Assembly (NCBI GenBank): GCA_015178975.1
Contig: WHVD01000023.1
Coordinates: forward strand, 620,001-684,000
DNA length: 64,000 nt
Source: Hysterangium stoloniferum
Taxonomy: Eukaryota > Basidiomycota > Agaricomycetes > Hysterangiales > Hysterangiaceae
Direction of reading: 5' to 3'
Part shown: piece after piece, positions 12,228 to 23,926 of the stretch
Layout of the letters: every line of letters starts with the position of its first letter
Position numbering within the stretch: the stretch's first letter is position 1
The notes under the pieces: model-generated
What the model saw: the letters and a program-made list of their open reading frames with translations, nothing else
Told to the model about the DNA's origin: nothing
Databases searched by the model: none
Made by a program: the position numbers and the translations under genes

Positions 12228-12415
12228 TGTTAGAATTCAAGACCCATATTATTGGGGAGTCAAGGATAAGTATAATCGACTAGGTAACATAGTAACAAAC
12301 TCATAGTATTTATACAAGGTGACGTGGCCCTACATCCCTGTGTGTCCACAAGTTCCAGAGACCACCCCTTTGTCATTCTAAAAATAGACACTGTTGTCCA
12401 TGATGCTTTCCAACA
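12228..12415 (-). repeat. 5' LTR of the LARD-like element
   Basis: Matches 9350-9537 by eye with no difference. The primer-binding site at 12215-12227 abuts it, making it the 5' LTR in the minus sense. Confidence 0.93.
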
Positions 12416-12807
12416 AACACATGATCCCTGAACGAAGAGTTATGGGGAAATTTTATAAAACCGTTTTTTCGGCTGAGTTAGTCTTGGATATTGGAGGAAA
12501 TAAGTGAATTGAAGATTAAATCACTTTCTCACTCTTCATTTCTTTCAGGCTAAACAGCTACGTTGAATCAACGAGATGCGTCAAATAACAGAACTTTTTC
12601 CTTTCTTCTTTTATGAAAGACTCCAGGTGTAACGAAGAAATATATGTATTCACAAATCAGGCAGTGGCTATCGCCGTATAAGTGCTACATACATCAGTAT
12701 CAGGCTAATCCAGTTGTTTCAGAAAACATATCATGGCTCTTATTTTTGCGTGATACCGAGAGAAGATTTATATGCCAATTTGGGAGAGTAAATTTCGGTG
12801 CTTGAAA

Positions 12808-12927
12808 TGAAGATATCGTGTGTCTATACTTTGAAGATATCGTGTGTCCATACTTTGAAGATATCGTGTGTCCATACTTTGAAGATATCGTGTGTCCATA
12901 CTTTGAAGATATCGTGTGTCCATACTT
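12808..12927. repeat. 24-bp minisatellite, five copies
   Basis: The unit GAAGATATCGTGTGTCCATA plus CTTT is repeated five times. The first copy has one C-to-T difference. There is no obvious coding frame. Confidence 0.9.
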
Positions 12928-13137
12928 TGTGTAACATTCGTCAGTTTATTTAACTCGCTTCGTTTATAAATATGGATAGATCACTACTGCAGGCTTCTTC
13001 AAAGAAGGTTCGTTGTGTAAGATGTATTATAAACGGCCGTTGGTCACAACGGGCCAACGGTAGTGTCAGATTGTTCATCATTTCCGATAGGAAAGAAGGC
13101 TCATCTGTTAAAAGTGATACCCTAGAATGTAGTTCTC

Positions 13138-13312
13138 AGTCTCGTATATTCGTAGTATAACGGACTCAACAATAGGTACCTAGAATGTAGTTCTAGTCTT
13201 CTGCCTCCGGCCATGTGAGGCATGGTTGATACATGCGAGGTTAGTTAAGGAAATTGTCTGTTTGATAAATAGACAGCTCACCTCAGTCTCGTATATTCGT
13301 AGTATAACGGAC
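13138..13312. repeat. 30-bp direct repeat around a 115-bp segment
   Basis: CAGTCTCGTATATTCGTAGT followed by ATAACGGACT occurs at 13138-13167 and again at 13283-13312. A second pair, CCTAGAATGTAGTTCT, occurs nearby at about 13120 and 13180. This may be the scar of a local duplication. Confidence 0.7.
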
Positions 13313-13737
13313 TGATATCTGACGCCCAATGTATATGTGTGTGACAGTCGATGTGACTGATTAGTGATGAGGGCAAAAGGAATATTCGTTTGCCTGATTT
13401 CGGATTCGATCGTCCCTAATGCATATAGAAGTATATGCGGTGTCTCTCTTCCTCAACATCGTCATACCGAGTAGAGAAGCAATAGTATTGTGCGTATGCG
13501 ATACGATGGTTTACTTGGAAAAGGTTTTCATAACAGTGTCGTTGCCGCCTTTTGTACCGAGCGCATTAAAAGGTTTCAAGGAGTCGCCGCATTGACTCGC
13601 TGAAGGGTCTTTGACAAATTATTCAGAATATATCATATACACGGCTCTTTAGAATATGTGACTAAGGATGTTCGTCTACAAACTCGAAAGCAATCAACTT
13701 ATGTATTGTTAGCAGGCAGGCGGCGGGGAACGTGATA

Positions 13738-14403
13738 TCACCTCTGGAATTCGGCAGAGTGGTAGATGCGAAACCATACCTTTGTGAAGTACAGACCTAT
13801 TGTTTTTTGCTCAGATTGCGGTTGAGCAAATGTTGGAAGGTCGCGCATAATCACAACGCTCAAATATCTATCTATGCGATAATCCATAAAGGGGTCTAGT
13901 GCGTTCAACAGACCCAATGAGGTAGCAGTGTTTTCTTGTCTTGACTTGGAGCATCTAAACGAAGAAAAGTGCCTGGGATCTATCAGGGGGCTTTTCGCGG
14001 CTTTGTAGACCGTCTTGTTGGGCTTTTGTTTGAACGTCATGAAACGGAATGTCCAGCCATTGTGTGTAACACAAGATATCCGTCAAGGAGCTCAGCGGCC
14101 GCAAACATGAGATGGTCAATGCCTTAACGCAGAGGTTCGCGAAGCAAGGCAAAGTCATCCACTGATGAAGGCGAGAAAATGACTGAATGCGATGGTCTCG
14201 AGTGGCGTCAGCGACCTTGCCTTGCATTCCAGTGGCCGAATTGAAACCGAACAGAGTACAACGATCGAAGTAAATCGCGCCATCGAAAATACACGCGATA
14301 TGGCACTTGTGCGCAGGTAAGATGGGCGAGTTACGAAAGGCATCTTAGACAGCCAAAGTAACACCTTCAGTGCCTCCGGGACAGCCTGCCACCTATGTGA
14401 CAA
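13738..14403 (-). other. Unrecognised, possibly decayed coding region
   Basis: Three overlapping minus-strand frames of 82-100 codons cover this stretch in different phases, as expected for an old, frameshifted gene. One reads DATRDHRIQSFSRLHQWM and another GLLNALDPFMDYRIDRYL. I do not recognise a family and found no clean set of introns that joins them. Confidence 0.3.
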
Positions 14404-14523
14404 AGCATAAGCAAGACAATCATATCCACAAGGAACTGAGCAACGTCCTCACGCCCACAGGGCTCGGCATCAATATGCCAACAAATACATCTCATCAGAA
14501 AAAGCCCTGGATCCAAAATCTCA

Positions 14524-14756
14524 AAGGATCCTTGGTGGAGGCTGGGTGTGATATGAACTCCACCAATCACCTATCACATCCTTAACCAAGTTAAAGTCGG
14601 TTAAGGATTTTTTAAGGATCCAAAAGTTCGTTTGATTCTAAACGCTGCCAATCATATATTGGATCCTTAACCGACTTTGACTCGGTTAAGGATCCGACGG
14701 CTGATTGGAGGAGTTTATATCACATTCAGCCTCCACCTTGGATCCGGGACTATTTT
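14524..14756. mobile_element. Small foldback element (about 230 bp)
   Basis: The arms are inverted copies of each other: GGATCC, then TGGTGGAGGCTG, then GTGATATGAACTCC on the left, and the reverse complement on the right. A nested GGTTAAGGAT/ATCCTTAACC pair lies inside, and the loop is near 14620-14655. It shares the TTAAGGATCC motif with the larger foldback at 15231-16130, so the two are probably related MITE-like elements. No clear target duplication was seen. Confidence 0.7.
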
Positions 14757-15230
14757 CGGTGTCTACATGCGAGATCGAAAGTTTTTCAGTAAGGATTTAT
14801 TTGCGTTTGCGGGTGCAGCTTCGCGAGGAGAAATAGACTCTCTTTTGTAAGCCCTGCTTGTCCGTATCCATGGTCATGTCCCTATTATGTGCTATCATTC
14901 AATATATATGTCACTTTCGAGGGGCTCTTGAATCCTCCAGGTCCAAGCTCACCCCGCTCTTCCACAGACTACAAGTTGGCGATGGCTTAATGATTCACGT
15001 AAAGCGTAGTATCATGGGTTATAAAATTCCCATTTGTGTAAAATAATTAATCAAATATTAAATTGCCCCTTGCAGCTCTACATTTAATTTGGGGACAAAA
15101 TTAGGAATGTCTCAAACAATCTTATTGTCCACGGCGGGTGTTTTGACGGTGCATTCTTTAACCGCAAGCATAATAATAGATCTGGACCATAATTTACATA
15201 CAATAGGGAAAATAAGAACCCCACCACTAG

Positions 15231-16130
15231 CACCGGGAAAACCCCTCTCTCCAAAAGATTTTAGGATCCGTAGTAGAGCCTTGTCTTATATAAACTCCAA
15301 TAGTCTCTATTGTATCCTTATAAGATTTAAAATTGGTTAAGGATCCAAAAGGTAGGTGGAGGGTGATCAGGTGTACACAGGATCTTTTAAGCACCAACCA
15401 TATCATTAAATATAAACTCTTTCAATTTTGTATAGTCCAGTAGGATTATGTATCCCTTTATATTTCCTGTGACTTGTCAGAGGATGATCCAATTAAAAAT
15501 CCACAAAACTCCTGGATGTGGTTGCAGGATTTAACATCACATTGAACATGTGCATAACCAATCAATTTAAAATCCTATTCACATCCCTGAATTTGATGGA
15601 ATTACAAAATGATATAGAATCTGTTAGATGGTCCACAATTGAGTTAAACTCTCCTTTGTTCCAACTGCCTGGAAAATATGTGTAAACTCCCTTTGTTCTC
15701 TACAAAGGAGAGTTTAACTCAATTGTGGACCATTTAACAGATTCTAAATCATTTTGTAATTCCATCAAATTCAGGGATGTGAATGGGATTTTAAATTGAT
15801 TGATTATGCACATGTTCTATGTGATGTTAAATCCTGCAACCACATCTGGGAGTTTTGTGGATTTTTAATTGGATCATCCTCTGACAAGTCACAGGAAAGA
15901 TAAAGGGATACAGAATCCCACTGGACTATACAAAATTGGAAGAGTTTATATTTAATGATATGGTTGATGCTTAAAAGATCCTATGTACACCTGATCACCA
16001 TCCACCTACCTTTTGGATCCTTAACGAATTTTAAATCTTATAAGGATCCAATAGAGATTATTGGAGTTTATATAAGATAAGGCTCTACTACGGATCCTAA
16101 AATCTTTTGGAGAGAGGGGTTTTCCTGGTG
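15231..16130. mobile_element. Large foldback element, about 430-bp arms and 42-bp loop
   Basis: The left arm (15231-15659) begins CACCGGGAAAACCCCTCTC, and the right arm (15702-16130) ends with its near-perfect reverse complement. The arms stay alignable throughout and differ at scattered bases and small indels. The 42-bp centre is 15660-15701. A TAG triplet occurs on both sides, which could be a 3-bp duplication or chance. There is no coding capacity. It would form a very long hairpin as RNA or single-stranded DNA. It could be a non-autonomous foldback or MITE, or a source of small RNAs. Confidence 0.85.
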
Positions 16131-17999
16131 TAGATCTCTTGTCGCTGCATCCTCATCAATATCCTTTTATTCTGATGAATATGCGGATCCTCGAAATTAC
16201 GATCATTTGGTATGGCTAGGGGGTTTCAATCGCCATCCCATATTGGGTCGAGCTGAGGAGCAGACATTCCTTTAATTGCACCGTCTATCGATATCCATTG
16301 AACCACTGTGATGATACACTTATAAAGTTTAAGAAAATGATGTCAAGGACCAGGAGCACATCCTATAAACCTGACGTACGGTCCGAATTCTACTTTAGAA
16401 TTATATCGTTGGTGGGGTGGAGAGATGGAGTCGTTTTTCGATCCAGTGACTACTTCCAACAGCGAAGTCATTTTGTCGCCTATCACCCCCTGGTGCTTTG
16501 GTCGCCGTCAGGTGCAGGAAGACATGGTGGCATTGTAGAAGAGAACAACTTCCACTGCCAAGTGTGTAATGGAGTAAGTGAGGCAGCTAGATATGGAGAG
16601 GGGGTAAAAGACACATAACTCGCAAGTGAGGATTTATCGTAGAAAATCTGGCTGGAAGAGGATGGCCACAAAGCGCAAAAACTGTGTGACACTATTAGTG
16701 GCCAATAATATAGACCGTCATAACCTTGTCTTTCAGGAACTTTCGGAGGAAGTTGGCGGCTGCTACGGTGTTTCTGTTAGGTAATCGAGCCTTGAAGAAT
16801 GCGCAAACGGAAAAATGAGACAGTGTATGTCTCAAAATGACATAATTAACTTCGGTTTGAATCTCCTCTTAAAATGTATTGTTATATACGTGTAGTATAG
16901 TAAGGTGGAACTCTCAGCGAATCGCATATTGCTGAGAGTAAGTACTTAGGTGTTATCGTTTACAAAAACAAACAAACTCATATGTATTTGTAGCTTAAAG
17001 TTGCTATTAGGTAACGTATATACAGCGAATCGCATATTGCTGAGACTTAAAGTTGCTATTAGTTTCGAAGTCAAGAATGAAGAGATTGCGGCATGAGAAA
17101 TGAAAGAACGTGAGATACTGGATTATTTGCCCATAGTATTCACCTGATACTATCACCATAGATTGACAGAGTGAGTAGAATAGCTCGGGAGCGACGCTTC
17201 TAACTTGGAAGTAATGCTTGTTGAGCGCCTTGGAGGACCCTACCTTGACCAAATATTTCGCTTTCTTCATGTCAGGGATAGCTAAAAAATCTTTGCTTCC
17301 TAAAGACACTTTGCACGTTAAATTTACATTTTAAATCGCACCTAGGCCAAGGCAATATTCCCTAACTGAATGTTCTGTAGTAGGTTTATATCGTTAATAT
17401 CAGTATCCTTGCGTAAAAATAATAATAACTTCGAAAGAGCAATAACTATGTATCTGACTACGCAACAATTATAACGATATTTCTTGACACTAAAACGTTT
17501 GCTTACCTAACAGGACACGTCCCGATACCCTTGATTGTACGAGGACATGGGTGATGCTGCATCCGACATCAGATTAACAAATCAACTGCTTTATACCTCT
17601 ACATGAAGCAGCCCTCTCCTGCCATCCCACCCTATTTGACGATGCAGAATATGAAAGATGGCTATCGTCCGCCCCAGATTCGACAGTTGTCATTCGGTCG
17701 CTAAGTGATTCTGGTCTGCAAATATCGCCTTGCGGATATATCTTCTCCCCTTGGCCAAAAACATAACTTTTTGGGTACATGGACATTGTCACGGATGCCA
17801 CTACTGAATGCTCGGTCTTCAAGCCACGCAAATGAGAGCCTCAAAGCGGCTGTCCCTATTGGGAACTTACACAGACCACAGTAGAGTAATAGAATATATG
17901 TTTTGGCTTATTACATGAGTGAACTACTGGAGAGATTATATATCTTCAGGAAAGCATGTTTTTGAAGGGATTGGTAAAGAGAATTGATGGTTTGGGTTA
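16131..17999. other. No gene recognised; short direct repeats
   Basis: GCGAATCGCATATTGCTGAG occurs near 16917 and 17023, and CTTAAAGTTGCTATTAG near 16992 and 17045. A 100-codon minus-strand frame at 17007-17309 and a 106-codon plus-strand frame at 16298-16618 have no recognisable motif. Confidence 0.45.
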
Positions 18000-18632
18000 A
18001 GGACAAACTGTGCTGGTTATGTTTTGATATGTTCCTTTATTATGATGATCCATCTCGTTTCTATGTCTCACATGCCATATATACTTGTAACCATTTCGTT
18101 TTATCGTAATCCCCATCTCAGCTAATCTCAGCTTCTGATCCCCTCGCAACCCCCCTGTTTCCTAGTCACTACTATTTGTCACCTTTGGACATTTCCACTC
18201 TTACCTTAGTTAGTAACTCTAGATGCTGATAACTAGTATTTAAGCACCACTGTAAAGTAGCTACAATCCAATCAGAATATTGACTTAGATACCCTCTAAT
18301 CTCCGACTCTGCTATCTATTCACAACTTAGATCACTTTTAATTAACCTTCATAGTCTCACTCTAAGTGTCCTACCTCTGCCTCTGTCCATGCTTGCACAC
18401 CTTCAGTTTCCAACCCTCGGTCTCTGACCCTCTGACCCAACCCTCAACTATCCTCAGTCTTCTGATCAGTAACTTATTGTGAGTAACTTACTACAGGATT
18501 AGTTTCCACCCACCTGAAATTTAAGGACACCCGATGGTAACTTGCGAGGGCACAGCACATAAGCTGAAGCCAAGTCCTTCCATTTGGCCCCCATCGGTTT
18601 TCCGACTGAGTCAGTTTTCTGCTCTTAACAGT
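18000..18632 (+). mobile_element. Diverged LTR remnant related to the solo LTRs at 176 and 19923
   Basis: It shares with those solo LTRs an ACAATCCAATCAGAA-like segment and a GAGGGCACAGCACATAAGC/GAAGCCAAGTCC block. It ends in CTCTTAACA at the equivalent point. The left boundary is not clear and no target duplication was seen, so this is an old or truncated copy. A G-rich run at 19197-19207 (AAAAGGGGGGG) downstream could be a polypurine tract, which would make 18633-19196 leftover internal sequence. That part is inference. Confidence 0.5.
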
Positions 18633-19215
18633 ATATTCTGATTTCTACTCGCAAACCCATCCTTATGTCTTTTTAAAAGAACTACCAGAGCCAGCCCAAA
18701 TCCGACACTTATAACAGAAGATTAAGACTACAACTCGTCACTTATGTATTTACCTTATCTGATATTATGTTTTATTATCCACATTCATTTGTTCACAGCT
18801 CCACACTGGCCTTCAGGCAACCCATGGCCCTTCTGGGCCAGCTAAACAACCCTTTTGTCTGACTTCAGATCCTGAACTTTCAGAACTCCTGGAACCTTCA
18901 GAACCCTCAGACCCTCCGGATTTCAACTCTTTTGTCAAGTTTCTGTTTACCATGGTTGTTTTATCCAGGCTTTTAGCAATTCTTGGCCTTTTGCGCCATT
19001 TTCAACATTTTAGCATCCTTGGTCCTTCGGCACCAATCTTTGACTCAATTTTTAGATTTTCGGAATGTCCGACATTTCCGGACTCCGAAATACGTTGAGT
19101 TTTGCTTTTTCTTGCCGATTTTTTGACCATCCAGCCCACCTGGCCCTTATCTGGTTACCTCACAATTATGGTGTAGATGTTGGGATGTCTACATTAAAAG
19201 GGGGGGTAACACCTA

Positions 19216-19545
19216 TCCTGTTATTATTCTAGTCTCTACAATTTTGGATTCACTTCATAATTCCTAGTCCACCCTATGTCTCTTCTTGCCTTTCTAGCTT
19301 TTCCACAGCATGCTTTGACTCTCAGTCCACTGAGACCATCGATTAATCGACCCGCTACAGTACCAAAACTGCGCACACTATGTTTTCTTCTTCTCGCGAA
19401 TGCGGGCGGATGAGAACGGGGAGATAATATCACTTTAAGTGTTATAGCACTCACATGTCAAATAAATATGTATAATGCTCATAGAAAGTCGAAGGAAATT
19501 TTCAACTTCCTTTATGATGAATTTTCAGTGAACTGACAGACAAAA
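19216..19545. other. No gene recognised
   Basis: Only short frames of about 70 codons, without recognisable motifs. Confidence 0.4.
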
Positions 19546-19547
19546 TC

Positions 19548-19716
19548 CTTAGGGTACTGCTGATACCCAAAGTAGATTTTTTATTATATATAGCTACGGT
19601 GTTAAATATTATATGTGCCTTCTGATATCCTATTGAAAGTATAGTAGGGACTATATCAAAAAACACTTTCACTCGGAAACTATGCGTTACATAACGTCTG
19701 ACGAAATTGTTTGCCA
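19548..19716. repeat. Dispersed repeat of about 165 bp, copy 1
   Basis: GTACTGCTGATACCCAAAGT through ACAAATTGTTTGCCATTCAA-type sequence. The second copy at 30982-31142 differs by small indels. No terminal inverted repeats and no coding capacity were seen. Here it lies just upstream of the VPS15 copy, and at 30982 it abuts the broken end of a GH89 fragment. Confidence 0.75.
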
Positions 19717-19922
19717 TTCAATTGGTAAAGTTTTATTTATTTAATCAAGTTTTCTACCTCTTTCTAACTCGTGTCTTTTAGAAACAACGTCCAACATCAT
19801 ATATGCTACTACACATGCTACTATTGTCGTCCTCGACCTTCGCACTATGCGAATATTACAGACCATGGAGAATCTTCGGCATCATGGACCAATTGGTACC
19901 CTCTGCGTTGATAAGTGGAAAG

Positions 19923-20741
19923 TGTTAGGATACACACTCAGGCCGGGTTTCCGGAGAAACCTGCGGGATATCCGGTAGGACTTGGCTTCAGCTTATAGGC
20001 TGCGCCCTCGCTAGATCGTATTGTCCAATTTCAGACAGGCGGACGGGAATCCCGGGGAGTCCGGGCAGGGGTTCGTGGGTTGTGAGTTGTAGGTCGTGAG
20101 TCGTGAGTCGTGAATCGAGATAGTCGAGAGAGATAGATGCGCCGGAGCCCGTGGGCTCCGACTAGTGCGAGCGGTCTGATAAGAGTAGGGTTTAGAGAGG
20201 AAAATGTATTAGATTACTGGGGGGAATCTAAGCTAATTTTCTGACTGGATTGTATGTACAACATCTGCCAGTTTATATAGACCGTGGAATGCATGACATA
20301 CCGAATCCAGTAATAATGAGACGAAACGAGCAAAACATAAAACGGGAATAGTAAACACCAAATTGGTGTTAGGAACGGGACGGAACGGAGCGGAGTCCGA
20401 ATCGTGACAAAGCATAACCCATAACGGGAAATGGAGCGGGAGCGGAGTCCTAAATCGTGACAGGTCATTTGACTAAAACGGGAACGGGGCTCGATTAGAG
20501 CGGTGACGGGATTCTAAGCAGGTTCCGGTGACTGATGCGTGGGACCAAGACGGACATAGACAGAGACGGGGTCCGGGGGAAGTCCGGTGACTGATATGAG
20601 TCTTAATGAGGTCGAACGTAACGAGTCTTGACGTAACGGAGTCCGGGCGGGAAATCCTATAAACAGACGATTGGTGCTTGTAGCGCGTGGGGGCATACGA
20701 GTTAGTGCCCGGAGTCCGGCGGGATTTGTCCGGTCGTAACA
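19923..20741 (-). mobile_element. Solo LTR (819 bp, family L1, inverted) in the VPS15 copy, duplication GAAAG
   Basis: It begins TGTTAGGATAC and ends GTCGTAACA. GAAAG flanks it at 19918-19922 and 20742-20746. It is the inverted counterpart of the solo LTR at 176-949. The VPS15 frame reads ...VDKWK before it and AWIVVAS after it, joining exactly when it is excised with one duplication. Confidence 0.93.
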
Positions 20742-21478
20742 GAAAGCATGGATTGTGGTTGCATCCATCACCGGAGTTCTCACGTTATGGGACATACGTT
20801 TTGGCTTGCTTATCAAGAGCTGGAAGACTCGCGTCGCGTCGCCTGGAAAACCCCTTCAAATACATAACTGCATCATTTACCCAACGAAAGGTCGTGGCTG
20901 GTGGGTAATGGTTGCTCCCAGGGTACGACCGTCCCCTCAATTGGAGGGAATGGTATTGAGTCATGGGACATCGAACAACAAGCTTAGTTGAGACATATGA
21001 AACTCGGGAATCTTCCCCTGACACATCGACATCGATGTTGCAGATCGGGGCTGCTCCCTCGGTCATCTCCGGAATAGAGGCTGAAAAGATTCCCACGGCT
21101 GCTATTGCAGTCCTTGTGCGCTCCCGCACTGCGCTCTCATCCCCCGATGGTGCGACTCCGTCTGCTAGCGAGACAGATTCATCGCGATAGACTGCGTGGA
21201 CACAGCCTGGTATATGAACAATGGTTGGGTTTATGGATTTTTCAGGCCTTGCAGGTTCCACCCGATCCGATGTGGGTATTGAACACATTGGGGAAGGTGG
21301 GGGAAGTGTATTAAAAACAAGGGGAGGCGGTTTCATCGTGACAGGCTCGGAAGATAGAAAACTGCGGCTGTGGGATTTGGGTAGTAGAGAGTATTTGCAA
21401 CTAATATATATTAGCTAAACTGAATTGTTCCTAAGTAATAGAAGAAGTGGAGCGTGACTAATGACACCATCGGTTCCG

Positions 21479-21721
21479 TATGGCAAGCCAGAGTGATCAG
21501 CCTCAATTTTGAACTGCCGTATCGGCAAATAGTAGGACCTCGTATACCCCCCGGCTATATAGCCACAAGATAAACAAGCCATGAGCGCAAATAGCAAGCA
21601 ATGCATCACAAAGCGGAAATGTACAAGGTGTAGCACAGAAACATTGTATATACTTTTGAAAATTGATTATGTTAACAGGATTCTCATAGAATTTAACTAA
21701 ATACTAAGAAGGTAGACTAGA
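21479..21721 (+). repeat. Left TIR (243 bp)
   Basis: Inverted copy of 26960-27202. It starts TATGGCAAGCC and ends GTAGACTAGA. Mismatches seen include GAGTGATC versus GAGCGATC near the tip and AAGAAGG versus AAGCAGG near the inner end. Confidence 0.93.
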
Positions 21722-22639
21722 CAATCCAGCGTCCATAACACAAGTCATGATTTTGGTGAATTCCGTGAGTACCGTCTTATGGTCATTACAACGGTATTTC
21801 ATACTTGATATATGCGAAGATGCCACCTCACCGGACATATTTCCTTCATTTTCAAGAACTCCTAGCTCGCCATCCGAAAGAGGAGAGACTGATATACTTG
21901 CAGACACCTTGCGACCTTCACCTTTGTCGTCTGACCAGAATGTGCATCCACCCGTGAATGGTAATTCAACAGTTACAAGTCTCTCTACTCTTTGGGGTGA
22001 AATGTATGGTGAAACACCAAGCTTTGACCGAGGCCTCACAGCAGGGATGCCTGATCTGTGAGACGCCGATCCTGAACAAAGATGATCCTGGCACCCTTAT
22101 TGTACACCCACTTATAATAGTAACAGTAGAAACACTGGAGAGACATTCAGCCAGCTCGTCTGCAGACGAGCAGCACAAGTGGATGCGCAAAGGGCAAGGT
22201 CACCATCACCAGACACGGTACTTCAAGCTGCATATCAATTCCCGTGATCCTATGTCGATGAACCAGATGTAGCCAGATGTACAGTATACCAAAGTCTTAG
22301 ACTGTTTGGAGGAGTTGCAAAATGAAAAGGTGTGCCCACTACATTACTGATTATTCTGATGGTAAATTTCTCACAAATCCAGTGTAGATCATAGTTCAGG
22401 AGCCATCAAGAAAGATGAAAATATCCTATATCACTGAAAACAAGCATAGAAATGACAGTTATGAAAACTTGTTTGATTCTGAGTTGATGACTCCAACCCT
22501 TCCAAGTTCTATGAGCCCAGTAAAATATATTAATGCAGCCACAAAGGATGTGGAAGCTCCCCCAAGAAAGTGACAACTTTCGGTATGATGACTAATGTAT
22601 TCCATCCAATATGACTCAAAACAATTCTAATCAAAGTAA

Positions 22640-23878
22640 AATAGCAGGGATCTGACATCCAATCTCCACCACACATCCGGCCATGCACTATTATCCAATC
22701 CCAGATTGGCTTTGCAGCTACAAGTACCAGTCCCTTAGTACAGTTGTCTGCACAACTTTCTCATGGCAAATCAATCTCACCGACTACTGATGATATGCGG
22801 CATGCACTTCAAGCCCAGACAGCTCCCTCAAAGAAAATTGTTAAATCTATTTGTGTGTATATGTCTTAATACTTAATTTACCTGCCATAATTATGACTGA
22901 CATCCCAATTGTAGTTAATACCAAGGCATTCAAGTGCACCTTCTATCCAACAGGGGATGCTGACTTTTTAAGTCTTATCAGTTGTGCAAACCCATTTGAT
23001 GCAGTCAAGGATTGTTCTGGCCCTACAATATTGACATTGATGTATGACCGGGTTGCAAAACCTAAATATGGTGCATTTAAGCAAGCATCATTTGGGCATT
23101 TGGACTGCCCAGCACTCGGAAAATCTAACTCTGTTATTGTTAAACAGTGTTGGTATACCTGTACAGCTACAGGGGCCCGTCTTACCTACGATAATCACAC
23201 TCAAGTCACAAAGCTCAGCAGCGAAATTAATTGCCTGCGTTGGGCATCAGCTTTAATGGGTCTTGTATATGACCACATCAACAGTTATCAAAAAACGAAT
23301 GGTCCAACACCACTTGCAATTCCCCACATGTGTTTTGTCAAAAGTGCACTTGCTATAGCTGAAGATAGTCACGATGCATTTTTACTTGAAGAGGTTATTG
23401 ACGACACTGCTGATGGGGCCTTTGTCAAGTATATTGGAAATGGATCTGCCAAGCCATATAATTTTCTCGAAGGAGATGATATTCACAGAGGTGAATTCCT
23501 CAGCTTCTCTCAACATCTGCAATACCTGAAGACAGATGGACTTGCTTTTGTAAGTGATTTTCAAGGTATGTCACTATATCATACTGATGTGATATATTCT
23601 TCTAATGTGTTTTTTTCGAGGTGGACATCACTTATTGACCGATCCTCAACTTATAACATCACCGTAAGTTTATGAAATCTCCTTTGGATTAAACTGAATT
23701 TAGATTGTACAGTGATCTGGGTTCCATATTTTCAGATGGAAACCTCAATTCAGCTTACATCTCCTTCACTTCTGATCATACCTGCAACAAATTTTGCGAA
23801 CTGTTTGGACTGGCAGGATTTTCCGACTCGCTGACTTCTGTTGTTCACATCCAGAAAGATAGAAACATTTATGGATAG
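22640..23878 (+). CDS. Alpha-kinase (MHCK/EF2K-type) carried by the TIR element
   Basis: Reliable exons are 22915..23565, 23621..23663 and 23704..23878. An upstream exon ends at 22852, and the gene's 5' end is not resolved. The spliced frame has the family's landmarks: FKQASFGHL, the lysine in VIVKQCW, LLEEVIDD, AFVKYIGNGS, EFLSFSQHLQYLKT, a catalytic SDFQGG, LLTDPQ, SDGN and the zinc-module tail SDHTCNKFCELFGL. All key residues appear present, so the domain may be active. Introns are 40-62 bp and GT-AG. Alpha-kinases phosphorylate Ser/Thr and are unrelated in sequence to ordinary kinases; the family is expanded in mushrooms. Its place inside a complete transposable unit suggests it is element cargo or part of the mobility machinery. 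The region 21722-22640 has frames with a CLICETPIL piece that could belong to an N-terminal zinc ribbon, but I could not join it. Confidence 0.85.
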
Positions 23879-23926
23879 AAAAGTGACATGTTATTCTGAA
23901 TGAAGCTATTATGACAATTATATCAT

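Larger units (their letters stand above)
9350..12415 (-). mobile_element. Non-autonomous LTR retrotransposon (LARD-like), 3066 bp, duplication AACAC
   Basis: Two 188-bp LTRs (9350-9537 and 12228-12415) begin TGTTAGAATTC and end TTTCCAACA and look identical base for base. AACAC flanks the element on both sides (9345-9349 and 12416-12420). The right LTR is preceded by GGGGCCCATAACC at 12215-12227, which in the minus sense is the primer-binding site right after the 5' LTR. The left LTR is followed by CTCCTCCTCA, a minus-sense polypurine tract. The element therefore runs on the minus strand. The 2.7-kb interior has no gag or pol motif and is made of several tandemly duplicated blocks. Identical LTRs suggest a recent insertion mobilised in trans by a copia element with the same primer site. 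Confidence 0.93.

Noticed and set aside
12808-12927. A CRISPR array
   Set aside because: The 24-bp units are directly adjacent without spacers; it is a simple minisatellite.
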